Assembly (NCBI GenBank): GCA_946481475.1 | Contig: CAMLOB010000049.1 | Span: 1-12,467, forward strand | Reading direction: 5' to 3' | DNA from: an uncultured Chlorobiota bacterium | GTDB taxonomy: Bacteria; Bacteroidota; Kapaibacteriia; OLB7 | Length of the DNA: 12,467 nt | Part shown: piece after piece, positions 1 through 6,432 of the stretch | How the letters are laid out: each line of letters starts with the position of its first letter | How positions within the stretch are numbered: the first letter of the stretch is position 1 | Translations under genes and position numbers: made by a program | The notes under the pieces: generated by a model | Told to the model about the DNA's origin: nothing | Databases searched by the model: none | What the model saw: the letters and a program-made list of their open reading frames with translations, nothing else

Positions 1-324
1 GCCGACAACCGCCGTCTTCAGGGTCATCAGGGCGGCCAGGGCGCGGACTTCGTCGAGGTCGACATCCTGGTGATACCGAATCCCTCCCTTGTATGCCCCT
101 CGGGCATTGTTGTGCTGCACCCGGTAGCCGATGAAGACCTTGAGTTCGCCGTTGTCCATCCGCGTCGGTATTTCAACGCGAACTTCCCGGTCGATCGACT
201 TGATCAATTCGGCATACCCCGGGTCGATATCAACATAGTTTGCGGCGTGGTCGAAGTTCTTCATCACGATATCGAACGCCGACTGGGCCGAAGGCTGGGC
301 TGTAGCAATGGTTGCTTCTGACAT
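1..324 (-). CDS. gdhA: Glu/Leu/Phe/Val dehydrogenase (glutamate dehydrogenase), N-terminal part, runs off left edge
   Basis: Only the first 108 codons are present; the gene continues beyond position 1. The family interconverts glutamate and 2-oxoglutarate plus ammonia with NAD(P)H in the cytoplasm. The visible part is the start of the dimerisation/substrate-binding domain, with the family signature RVQHNNARGAYKGGIRYH followed by DVDLDEVRALAALMTLKTAVVG. This is the stretch that precedes the catalytic-lysine region, which lies outside the window. The start is the ATG at 324-322, preceded by a purine-rich AAGAGAAA. The upstream DUF983 gene ends 35 bp before it on the same strand, so the two may be co-transcribed. 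The family call is firm. Glutamate as substrate, rather than leucine, phenylalanine or valine, is the usual assignment for this motif set but is not proven by a fragment. Confidence 0.9.
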   Translation of the reverse strand, partial: MSEATIATAQPSAQSAFDIVMKNFDHAANYVDIDPGYAELIKSIDREVRVEIPTRMDNGELKVFIGYRVQHNNARGAYKGGIRYHQDVDLDEVRALAALMTLKTAVVG

Positions 325-359
325 ATGGATTTCTCTTGATGAACGTTGCAGAGGCCCCT

Positions 360-908
360 TCAGACCTCTGCCATCTCCTGTTTACGTTGTGGCGCGGGGG
401 TCGGGATCCCTTCATCGGAGGGCGCACCGTCGGAAGGATCGACCGGCATCGAAGCTCCCCGCCCCGGAGGGTCGGGAGAAATCGGCGCCGGCGGTATATC
501 GGATCGGTCGGGGGGATCACGATGCGGTCTCTGCGGATGCATCTGATGATCCAGATACATCCAGATTGACCGTGATAGCCGGATGGTGATCGGAACCAGC
601 GGGATAAACGTCAGCGAGGCCAGAAGACCGGCAACGCCCGGATGGAGTTCGCGAAAGAACCAGAGCAGCAGGAACATCAGGAACAGAGCAACCGGAGTCG
701 CCAGCAGAACGGCGATCCATATCGCTCCGGAAAAATATCCCGGCTCCCGTTCAAACCGGATGCCGCAGTTCGGGCAAAGCCGGTTCATGTGTGAGCCGTG
801 ACTGTAGACGATCCCCTTTTTGCATTCCGGGCATCGCATACGGACAACCGCTCCGACCTGCGTCGGCTCGGTTCGAAGGTGGTGTTGCTCTGCTTCCGGA
901 TAGTTCAT
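360..908 (-). CDS. DUF983 family zinc-ribbon membrane protein with proline-rich C-terminal tail
   Basis: A 182-residue protein. Residues 24-52 hold two CxxC pairs (C26/C29 and C45/C48) in a zinc-ribbon pattern. The GYFSGAIW motif typical of DUF983 follows, then two hydrophobic segments at about residues 60-85 and 91-117. DUF983 proteins are small inner-membrane proteins of unknown function. Beyond about residue 122 the protein carries a hydrophilic tail of roughly 60 residues rich in Pro, Asp, Arg and Ser, ending in PAPQRKQEMAEV. This tail is not part of the domain as I know it and probably faces the cytoplasm, as would the zinc ribbon. The start ATG at 908-906 has a GGAG seven bases upstream. 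The gene lies between the ferredoxin gene (118 bp upstream) and gdhA (35 bp downstream). Molecular function cannot be inferred. Confidence 0.85.
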   Translation of the reverse strand: MNYPEAEQHHLRTEPTQVGAVVRMRCPECKKGIVYSHGSHMNRLCPNCGIRFEREPGYFSGAIWIAVLLATPVALFLMFLLLWFFRELHPGVAGLLASLTFIPLVPITIRLSRSIWMYLDHQMHPQRPHRDPPDRSDIPPAPISPDPPGRGASMPVDPSDGAPSDEGIPTPAPQRKQEMAEV

Positions 909-1026
909 GGCACCGCTCCATCATTGTCCATCATGCCGCATCATTATTCTTACATCGATCACATCCCAATCATCGGTCATCGCGACGAATCGTCCTCCGT
1001 CTTTTCCCCTCCCCTCACTCCATCGT
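909..1026 (-). promoter_or_regulatory. Intergenic leader of the DUF983 gene, CATC/GATG-rich
   Basis: The 118 bp between the ferredoxin stop and the DUF983 start contain no gene. The proximal two thirds are unusually rich in the tetranucleotide GATG (minus strand), with about seven irregularly spaced copies. The distal part is a purine-rich run on the minus strand. I see no clear terminator hairpin and no convincing promoter. The Shine-Dalgarno-like GGAG for the DUF983 gene is at its downstream end. Confidence 0.3.
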
Positions 1027-1383
1027 TTATCGCTCGTATCCCCACTTCACTTCGTTGGCGATCACCTCTTCCGGAGTCGGGTCGTCACGAAGTTTGTCGG
1101 GAGTTATGGTGAAGTCGGCGTTGGAATGCTCCTCGAAGACCTGCGCGTTCAGTTCGGTATCCTCGGTAAAGATTCCCGGGACGGCCGCATCCTCGAAAAT
1201 CGCCCCCCACGGACACTCCGGTTCGCATGCGCCGCAGTCGATGCATTCATCCGGGTTGATGAACAACTGATTGCGGTAGCCCGGGTCCTCTACCGTCAAC
1301 CCGTAGATACAGTCAACGGGACAGACCTCCACGCAGGCGGTGTCTTTACAGTCTGAACAGAGTCTGGTAATGACCCATGTCAT
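1027..1383 (-). CDS. fdxA: 7Fe ferredoxin ([3Fe-4S][4Fe-4S]), FdxA type
   Basis: A 118-residue soluble electron carrier. The N-terminus [20 protein letters not shown] followed by CP aligns with Azotobacter-type ferredoxin I, with cysteines 9, 12, 17 and 21. The second cluster motif [12 protein letters not shown] has cysteines 47, 50, 53 and 57. In the family, C9, C17 and C57 ligate the 3Fe cluster, and C21, C47, C50 and C53 ligate the 4Fe cluster. The loop between the two motifs (about residues 26-42, containing [10 protein letters not shown]) is longer than in ferredoxin I. The C-terminal 60 residues are acidic and helical, as in the family. The start has an AGGAGA nine bases upstream. The redox partner is not apparent. 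The exonuclease gene upstream and the membrane protein downstream give no pathway context. Confidence 0.93.
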   Translation of the reverse strand: MTWVITRLCSDCKDTACVEVCPVDCIYGLTVEDPGYRNQLFINPDECIDCGACEPECPWGAIFEDAAVPGIFTEDTELNAQVFEEHSNADFTITPDKLRDDPTPEEVIANEVKWGYER

Positions 1384-1476
1384 GATATCGTTTCTCCTGA
1401 ATTGATGTGTACTTCAATCGCATGGTCGGTCCGGTCGGCCGGGAAGTGCAAACCCGCGACCGGACGGAACGCCGTG

Positions 1477-1504
1477 AAAATATGAAGAAAGAACGGGCGA
1501 ACAA
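1477..1504 (-). promoter_or_regulatory. Possible sigma-70-like promoter for the ferredoxin gene
   Basis: The 184-bp gap between the exonuclease stop and the ferredoxin start carries TTGTTC at 1504-1499 and TATTTT at 1482-1477 on the minus strand, 16 bp apart. This would give a leader of about 90 bases. A clear AGGAGA Shine-Dalgarno lies at 1398-1393. The rest of the gap (1384-1567) shows no gene. The box matches are imperfect, so this is only a candidate. Confidence 0.3.
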
Positions 1505-1567
1505 GGGACGGAAAGGAGCCTCAGCGGGGAAGACTTTGTCGATGATTGCAACGAAGCGAAGGATCGG

Positions 1568-2449
1568 TCAGGATCCGCCGAGAAGATGACGGGCCAGGTC
1601 ACGAAGATAATCTTCCCGGGCCGACAGCGTTCTGCGGATCTTCTCCAGCGACTCCTCGTGGGGCTTCACACCGAAATCGTCCGGAACAACCGGCAACGGC
1701 AGTTCGTTGGCCAGAGCAAAAGGGGTTTCCTCGATCTTCCGGTTATAGGCTTCCACGATCAGCCGTTCAAGATTCACCACATCGAGGGAGTTATAGGCAA
1801 GAAGGGTCTCCAGCGATTTCGCATCTCCGGTCGTCTGGAATTCCTTCCAGAGCAGGATCGCCGTGTATCCGTCGACTCCGTCGAGCATTCCACGGTCGAG
1901 ACCGAACTCACGCTCGACCGCCTTGAGTCCGCCGCGATAGCCGAGCGAGGCCATCACGTGACGCAGATCGATGTGGGCATGGGGAAGTTTTATCCGGAAC
2001 CATTCCTCGATAAAAGGGAGATCGAACGCCGCGCCGTTCCAGGTAACGAGCAGAGGATAGTCGAGAATGTCGTCCTGAAAATCGCGAAGGTTTTCTCCAT
2101 GTACGTAGTGGCGGAGTTCCTTGCCGTCCCACAAGGCGATCGTCGTGATCGTTCCGGCTCCGGCCGAACCTCCGTCGGTTTCGATATCGATGTAGGCAGC
2201 CCCCTCCCTGAACTCAGGGAAGAGCCGCCAGGATTCGCTGTTCGGAAGCTGTGAGGAGAACCAGGCGGCATCCCGTTCGGCAAGTTTTTCGATCGAGGCG
2301 TGGAGATGTTCGTCGATCGGACGGCGGATCGGCAGAAGTTCGAAGGGGAGTTCCAGAGCCTCTTCCCAACTGAGAGCCCCGGCCTCCCAGAGCCGCTGTT
2401 CGGTAACCGAACCGATCTTTGCGATATGGCGGAACGTGTTCTGAAGCAT
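1568..2449 (-). CDS. DEDD-type 3'-5' exonuclease, YprB-like ribonuclease H-fold protein
   Basis: A 293-residue cytoplasmic protein. Residues 1-40 resemble a helix-hairpin-helix element (KIGSVTEQRLWEAG), which precedes the nuclease domain in this family. The RNase H-like domain covers about residues 83-235. The acidic metal ligands are visible in order: D88 and E90 in YIDIET, D143 in TWNGAAFDLPF, and D223 in YNSLDV. They match the DEDD pattern of the RNase_H_2/YprB family, predicted to hydrolyse single nucleotides from nucleic acid ends by two-metal catalysis. Residues 240-293 form a charged tail. The start ATG lies 29 bp after the HAD hydrolase stop, so it probably belongs to the same transcript as the upstream cluster. 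The nuclease fold is confident. Substrate (RNA or DNA) and cellular role are not known. Confidence 0.85.
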   Translation of the reverse strand: MLQNTFRHIAKIGSVTEQRLWEAGALSWEEALELPFELLPIRRPIDEHLHASIEKLAERDAAWFSSQLPNSESWRLFPEFREGAAYIDIETDGGSAGAGTITTIALWDGKELRHYVHGENLRDFQDDILDYPLLVTWNGAAFDLPFIEEWFRIKLPHAHIDLRHVMASLGYRGGLKAVEREFGLDRGMLDGVDGYTAILLWKEFQTTGDAKSLETLLAYNSLDVVNLERLIVEAYNRKIEETPFALANELPLPVVPDDFGVKPHEESLEKIRRTLSAREDYLRDLARHLLGGS

Positions 2450-2478
2450 TTGCTGTTCGCCGGACGGTGTCCGATACG

Positions 2479-3168
2479 TTACGGTTGCGAGCCGAGCAAA
2501 ATTGCGCGCAGATCATCGAGCGAATGAATGATATAATCGGCCTCCTCATCCCCCCGGGCCGGACGCCACTCCAGCCCCCGGTACCATATCGTCGTGCAGC
2601 CGAGTTCGTTTCCGGGGGCAATATCATTCTTCCAGGAATCTCCGACAACCGCTATTTCCTCCGGAGGGAAACCAAGCTGTTCTATGGCAAGACGCCAGAT
2701 CCCGGGATCAGGCTTGCGAACCCCGGCAAGGGCCGAGTCGATGAGAACCGAGAGGTAGGGATTCAATGCGAACTCCGAGCAGATCGCATCGAGATTCCCG
2801 TAGAAGTTCGAGACGATGCCGACCCGGTAGCGGGCCGAGAGATCACCGAGCAGATTCCGCACCTCTTCCATTCGCCGACAGGTCATCTCGTAGAATTCAA
2901 GACCGATCTGCTCCCCCCTCTCACGCGGCGCATTGTCGAGAACTTCGAACTGGTAGAGAACCTGTCGAAGAAGCGTTTCCTGAAACGTCTCGGTCCGCAA
3001 TCCTTCGCGCACAAGACGGCGCTCCGAGGTGATATAGGCGTTCTCCAGCATCTCCCGGGAGATATCCGGGAATTCCTCTTCCAGTCGGCTTCTGAACAAT
3101 GCTCCCCAATGATCTCCATCGGAATTGAGCGTCCCGCCGAAATCGAACAGCACTCCCCTGATACTCAT
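2479..3168 (-). CDS. HAD-superfamily hydrolase with atypical DxGGT motif I
   Basis: A 229-residue protein. HAD motifs appear in order: motif I FDFGGTLN (nucleophile D9), motif II GIVSNF (S120), motif III K152 in GVRKPDPGIW, and motif IV VGDSWKNDI (D177, D182). The helical cap lies between motifs I and II. In motif I the usual second Asp (general acid/base at D+2) is Gly11. This occurs in some HAD subfamilies and weakens a simple phosphatase prediction. The frame remains open upstream to 3561, but that part overlaps the CDP-alcohol transferase gene. The ATG at 3168-3166 overlaps that gene's stop in an ATGA junction, and the domain begins right there, so I start it there. Coupled expression suggests it acts on a product or intermediate of the same pathway. 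Substrate unknown. Confidence 0.85.
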   Translation of the reverse strand: MSIRGVLFDFGGTLNSDGDHWGALFRSRLEEEFPDISREMLENAYITSERRLVREGLRTETFQETLLRQVLYQFEVLDNAPRERGEQIGLEFYEMTCRRMEEVRNLLGDLSARYRVGIVSNFYGNLDAICSEFALNPYLSVLIDSALAGVRKPDPGIWRLAIEQLGFPPEEIAVVGDSWKNDIAPGNELGCTTIWYRGLEWRPARGDEEADYIIHSLDDLRAILLGSQP

Positions 3169-4106
3169 GCGGCTGCCTCCGTCGGTTCCGGCATCCGGGT
3201 ATCCTCCCGTTCCACCATGGTGATCACCTCCTGATGATTTCGCTCCTGTCTGCGGAGAACAATCCAGAGAAGGATGTTCAGAAGAGTGATTTCGACAACG
3301 AAAAAGAGCGTCGGGTAGCCGATTGCGACGAACGCGAACAGGGTCAGAACGCGTCCGTTGATCGTCATGTAATTGTAGTACTTCAGCAGCGGCTTGTTGA
3401 GCGTGCGGTAACGCTGAACGATGTTCTCCGGCAACGCATCGGGAAAACGGGCCTCGAAGAGTGTGCGGAGCTGCTGGAATTTCGGGGACAGCTTCTCCTG
3501 CTGGACCGTGTAATTCAGATAGATGCGGTAGAAGAGTTTGATGATGAAGTCGCGTCCCCATCGAAGCGAGTCATATTTCCGGCGGACCGGCTCCGACCGC
3601 TCCAGCTCACTTCCGGCCCCCATGACGCCGTAGCGCAGAAAAGCGTTCCGGTAGTAGTCGGCCATGGCGCTCTGGAGCGAGTGGCTGAATCCGGCAGTGA
3701 GAGCAACCGGGAATATCCACCATCCGATCTCTCCTCCGCGGACTGCATAACCGAGACAGATGTGGAAATAGATACTGAAGAAGACGAAGTTCCCTCCCAT
3801 ACCGTCGAGGATGCGTCCGAGCTGTGTGGCTCGTCCGGTCATTCTCGCAAGCTGTCCGTCTGCACTGTCGAACATGTTGGAGATCACCCACAGTCCCATG
3901 CCGACGGCATTCAGGGAGAGGCGATCGTAGTAGAAGAAATGTCCGGCAACGACACCGATGCAAATACCGATGACCGTCACCATGTTCGGCGTCATCCGAA
4001 GGCTCCGGGCGGCAAGAGCGATCCGGTAGCCGATCGGACGATAGAACCAGATGTCGATCACCTCTTCGACATCCCTTGCCTTGTAGGTTCGTGCAACTCC
4101 ACTCAC
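3165..4106 (-). CDS. CDP-alcohol phosphatidyltransferase family membrane enzyme with a substituted fourth Asp
   Basis: A 313-residue integral membrane protein. The family transfers a phospho-alcohol between a CDP-activated donor and an alcohol acceptor. The signature D-x2-D-G-x2-A-R-x8-G-x3-D is present as FDSADGQLAR (D80, D83, G84, A87, R88), then G97 and D101. The fourth Asp, expected at residue 105, is Gly, in the run LDGMGGNF. Hydrophobic segments lie near residues 43-60, 66-79, 107-122, 127-144 and 252-285. A basic, soluble loop of about 100 residues separates the last two from the rest. The start is GTG at 4106-4104, overlapping the ATP-grasp stop as GTGA. The stop overlaps the HAD start as ATGA. 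Context suggests a specialised headgroup or polyol phosphate enzyme rather than PgsA or PssA. The exact substrates cannot be read. Confidence 0.85.
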   Translation of the reverse strand: MSGVARTYKARDVEEVIDIWFYRPIGYRIALAARSLRMTPNMVTVIGICIGVVAGHFFYYDRLSLNAVGMGLWVISNMFDSADGQLARMTGRATQLGRILDGMGGNFVFFSIYFHICLGYAVRGGEIGWWIFPVALTAGFSHSLQSAMADYYRNAFLRYGVMGAGSELERSEPVRRKYDSLRWGRDFIIKLFYRIYLNYTVQQEKLSPKFQQLRTLFEARFPDALPENIVQRYRTLNKPLLKYYNYMTINGRVLTLFAFVAIGYPTLFFVVEITLLNILLWIVLRRQERNHQEVITMVEREDTRMPEPTEAAA

Positions 4107-5020
4107 GCCTCGTTCTTCCCTCCTACCTCTTCGGCGGTCCGGATATCTGTCTGTCGGCTCTCTCCCCCTTCATGATGTGGAGCGAACGATCCGATAATCG
4201 CCTCGACTATCTGCGGCACAGCCCGGTCCCGAACGGTACCGAAACTGGGCCAGGCATTGAAATCGATAAAGGTGATTCGGCCGTCGGCACCGATCACCGC
4301 ATCGCCGCCGTAGATGCTCAGCCCGAGCATCCGGGCAATCCTGTCGGCCTCACTCTGCAGCTCGGTCGTGTCGAACCCGACAGGCTCTTCCGACTCGAAG
4401 TACTGGGCGTGAAAGAACCGTCTGTCGGAAACGGCATAGAACTTGACGACCTCTCCTTCGATGTGTTCCTGCACAACGGCCGAGGTCACATCGCGCGAAC
4501 GGAAATTCTCCAGAGCCGCCTCGAACTCCCCTCCGGAAGCGACAAAGGTGACGTCATCGGGATGAGCCGCGTGAACGTCTCCCCGTTTCAGCCAGAACGA
4601 TTCGCCGAGTGTTTTGCCGATCATTGCGTAGGCCTCCCCTTCAAAATCTTCAAGATCTTCCTCAACAAGTGAGGAGAGAATATACGTTCCCGCAAAGGCC
4701 GGTTCCTCCGCCAGACGAAGGGCAAGGAATACACGATAGGTGTTCAGGATGGACTCGAAGGAATTGACGATAACACCCCCGTCGGATTCGATTCGCGCAA
4801 GCAGAGCCGTATTCTCCGGTCGCTGCGCCATTGAGATAATGCGGGTCGGTCTGTGGTCTGCAAGAAAAGAGGCAAGCCGGTCTTCGTCGATCAATTCCAC
4901 GTGATAGCCCCGTTCCCGCAATTGATCGCAGGTCATCCCGAACATGATCGCATCGTTCGACTGATGCTTGTCGCTGTGCTGTGTTCTTCGGGCAATGGCG
5001 AGAATAACGTCGTCTTCCAT
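4103..5020 (-). CDS. ATP-grasp domain protein (RimK/ITPK-like ligase or kinase)
   Basis: A 305-residue predicted cytoplasmic enzyme. An N-terminal pre-ATP-grasp domain (residues 1-105) precedes ATP-binding elements: SFWLKRGDVHA with K145, VQEHIEGEVVKFYAV with E185 and K193, GGDAVIG with D240, and FIDFNAWPSFG with D253 and N255 as likely Mg ligands. The VQEHIEG..VKFY and IDxNAxP combination is reminiscent of inositol trisphosphate 5/6-kinase as well as RimK-type ligases. This is a motif impression, not an alignment. I prefer the ATG at 5020-5018: it overlaps the previous stop as TGATG, has GGAG seven bases upstream, and begins just before the conserved VILAIARR strand. An in-frame ATG at 5038 is possible. 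The neighbours suggest it modifies the same small molecule that is activated and transferred by the cluster, either by phosphorylation or by amide ligation. Confidence 0.78.
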   Translation of the reverse strand: MEDDVILAIARRTQHSDKHQSNDAIMFGMTCDQLRERGYHVELIDEDRLASFLADHRPTRIISMAQRPENTALLARIESDGGVIVNSFESILNTYRVFLALRLAEEPAFAGTYILSSLVEEDLEDFEGEAYAMIGKTLGESFWLKRGDVHAAHPDDVTFVASGGEFEAALENFRSRDVTSAVVQEHIEGEVVKFYAVSDRRFFHAQYFESEEPVGFDTTELQSEADRIARMLGLSIYGGDAVIGADGRITFIDFNAWPSFGTVRDRAVPQIVEAIIGSFAPHHEGGESRQTDIRTAEEVGGKNEA

Positions 5021-5730
5021 CAGACTGCTCCGCTCCATTGATTGAGATAGGCTTCGGCGGTGGCGATATCGGCCCGGTGATCGACATCGACAATGGTACC
5101 GAAACGATGCCCGTAGAGGGAGTACCCTTCGTTCACGAGCAATTCCTGAAACTTTCTCAGGCGTTCCAGCCCGAGTCGCCCGGCCCGTTCCATTTCGTTG
5201 AATATCCGTGGGGAGAACCGGTAGAGTCCCCCTGTGATCCAGGAAGAGCCGGCAGCCGCATCTCCGATATTGACAATCCGGTCATTCTCGCCGAGCTCGA
5301 CGTAGAGGGGTTTTTCATCGTCGACGAAACGGGTGACGGCAAGAACCCCGTCCGCATCCGGGTCTGCGGCACAACGTTCAATCCAGGACTGCAGATCGGC
5401 AGGATCATAGACGGCATCGACCGTTGCAAGGAAGAACGGAGAGGAGTCGAGGAACGGGGCCAGTGCAAAAAGGCTGTGCATGGAACTTGGCGTCGACCTG
5501 ACGAGGATGTCGACCGAGACACCGAAATCGGTCCGCCGAAGATATTCCTCAAGTTCCGGGGACTCCTCGTTGACGATACAGGCCACGCGGGAGATTCCGT
5601 TGCGGACGAATGCCCTGATGGTCCGACCGGCCAGCGGGACACCCTGAACCGGGACCAGTCCCTTGGGCATCTTCACCCCCTCACTTCGAAGTCGCGAACC
5701 TTCACCGGCTGCAATCAGACCGAGTGTCAT
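5020..5730 (-). CDS. Nucleotidyltransferase, MobA/sugar-phosphate NTP-transferase-like
   Basis: A 236-residue protein of the GT-A-like nucleotidyltransferase fold. The N-terminal signature LIAAGEGSRLR (residues 5-15) and K20-MPKGLVPVQG (K23) form the NTP-binding loop. LATVDAVYDP (D105) is the central metal-binding Asp. IVDVDHRADIATAEAYL (D215, D217) is the C-terminal metal/substrate segment. Such enzymes attach NMP to a phosphorylated sugar or alcohol. It is the first gene of a coupled set with a CDP-alcohol transferase, so CTP-dependent activation of a polyol phosphate (inositol, glycerol or similar) is the natural inference. The start ATG at 5730 has no strong Shine-Dalgarno. Terminator 5775-5806 lies only about 45 bp upstream, so either a compact promoter or read-through drives the operon. 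It is not a molybdopterin enzyme by context. Confidence 0.85.
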   Translation of the reverse strand: MTLGLIAAGEGSRLRSEGVKMPKGLVPVQGVPLAGRTIRAFVRNGISRVACIVNEESPELEEYLRRTDFGVSVDILVRSTPSSMHSLFALAPFLDSSPFFLATVDAVYDPADLQSWIERCAADPDADGVLAVTRFVDDEKPLYVELGENDRIVNIGDAAAGSSWITGGLYRFSPRIFNEMERAGRLGLERLRKFQELLVNEGYSLYGHRFGTIVDVDHRADIATAEAYLNQWSGAV

Positions 5731-5774
5731 GCGGAAATCTGCTGATATGGTCGTCTGTCTCTCTATCCTTCAAA

Positions 5775-5806
5775 GAAAAACCGACCGGAGAATAGGCTCC
5801 GGTCGG
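5775..5806 (-). terminator. Rho-independent terminator after tRNA-Pro
   Basis: A perfect 10-bp stem (CCGACCGGAG at 5781-5790 pairing with CTCCGGTCGG at 5797-5806) and a six-base loop. On the minus strand it is followed by a T tract at 5780-5776. It lies 18 bases downstream of the tRNA and upstream of the nucleotidyltransferase gene, so it ends the tRNA transcript. Confidence 0.85.
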
Positions 5807-5824
5807 CAGTCACACACACTTCTG

Positions 5825-5898
5825 TCGGAGCGGCGGGATTCGAACCCACGACCTCCTGAACCCCATTCAGGTGCGCTACCGGGCTGCGCTACGCTCCG
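5825..5898 (-). tRNA. tRNA-Pro, anticodon GGG
   Basis: A complete 74-nt cloverleaf reads on the minus strand. The acceptor stem is CGGAGCG/CGCTCCG with C1-G72 and discriminator A73, the bacterial proline identity elements. The D arm is GCGC-AGCCCGGTA-GCGC. The anticodon stem CCTGA/TCAGG has loop ATGGGGT, so the anticodon is GGG, reading CCC and CCU. The T arm is GTGGG-TTCGAAT-CCCGC. The 3' CCA is not encoded (CAG follows A73), so it must be added by CCA-adding enzyme. A Bacteroidota-type promoter box lies about 42 bp upstream and a strong terminator downstream, so it is a monocistronic unit. Confidence 0.96.
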
Positions 5899-5939
5899 AG
5901 AATCCGAACGTTCAAGCCCCTGATTGAACATTCAGGAAA

Positions 5940-5947
5940 CAAAGATA
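5940..5947 (-). promoter_or_regulatory. Bacteroidota-type -7 box (TATCTTTG) for tRNA-Pro
   Basis: TATCTTTG on the minus strand matches the TAnnTTTG consensus of the Bacteroidota primary sigma factor. It lies between the merR stop and tRNA-Pro, about 42 bp before the tRNA 5' end. A clear -33 TTTG box is not visible at the expected distance. Confidence 0.45.
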
Positions 5948-5952
5948 CGGTT

Positions 5953-6348
5953 TTAGTCGGAACTCCCGTTTCTCAGCTTGTCAAGGAGTTTAACGAGAGT
6001 TGACCGGATTTCCTTCAGATCTTCGGCAAGGGTACCGATCCCTTCAAGCTCGCCGGGGGCAGCGGCAAAATCTTCGGGCAGAACAGGCATTCCGTTATCA
6101 AAGGTAAGTTGTTCGAGCACCTGGCGTGCTCCGCTGATCGTATACCGGTCTTCCCTGGTCAATCGCTTGATAAGTTTGATGATCTCGATGTCCTTTTCGG
6201 TATAGATCCGATTGCCCGCCCGGTTTTTCTGCGGACGCAACTGGCTGAACTCACGCTCCCAGTATCGTAGAACGTACTGCTCCAGGTCGACCATTTTGCT
6301 GACCTCGCTGATGGAGTAGTAGAGTTTTTTCATTTCCAGGTCTTTCAT
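5953..6348 (-). CDS. MerR-family transcriptional regulator
   Basis: A 131-residue DNA-binding protein. The winged helix-turn-helix covers residues 8-80: LYYSISEVSKMVDLEQYVLR is the HTH, YWEREF follows it, and NRIYTEKDIEIIKLIKRL is the wing and second helix pair. A weak coiled coil at about residues 105-125 (TLAEDLKEIRSTLVKLLDKL) is the likely dimerisation helix. There is no obvious effector-binding domain and there are no cysteines, so metal sensing is unlikely. This short form is common in Bacteroidota. The frame stays open upstream to 6804, but that part runs through the YbjN-like gene in another frame and is spurious. ATG at 6348 or 6333 are both possible starts. I chose the former, with AGGG close upstream. 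Target genes are unknown; the gene stands alone between a terminator and tRNA-Pro. Confidence 0.88.
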   Translation of the reverse strand: MKDLEMKKLYYSISEVSKMVDLEQYVLRYWEREFSQLRPQKNRAGNRIYTEKDIEIIKLIKRLTREDRYTISGARQVLEQLTFDNGMPVLPEDFAAAPGELEGIGTLAEDLKEIRSTLVKLLDKLRNGSSD

Positions 6349-6432
6349 CGCGCCCTGTGCAATGGTGTGCTGAAGAACGGATTGAAACTTACGGAAACAT
6401 GCCGTGGAGCGCAAGAAGTTAGCCCCAGATTC

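Noticed and set aside
3169..3561. N-terminal extension of the HAD hydrolase frame by 131 codons
   Set aside because: It lies inside the CDP-alcohol transferase gene in another frame and has no domain content. The ATGA junction at 3168 marks the real start.
3234..4175. Long plus-strand open frame of 313 codons opposite the CDP-alcohol transferase
   Set aside because: It is the antisense shadow of a gene with clear motifs. Its translation is acidic and repetitive with no domain.
5021..5038. Earlier ATG at 5038 for the ATP-grasp gene
   Set aside because: It would add six residues overlapping the previous gene, while the ATG at 5020 has a well-spaced GGAG and a TGATG junction; kept as a minor alternative.
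5020..5730. Naming the nucleotidyltransferase mobA (molybdenum cofactor)
   Set aside because: The fold is shared, but no molybdopterin genes are present and the CDP-alcohol enzyme context argues for a sugar or polyol phosphate substrate.
5038..5745. Plus-strand open frame of 235 codons opposite the nucleotidyltransferase
   Set aside because: Antisense shadow caused by high GC content; the minus-strand frame carries all the family motifs.
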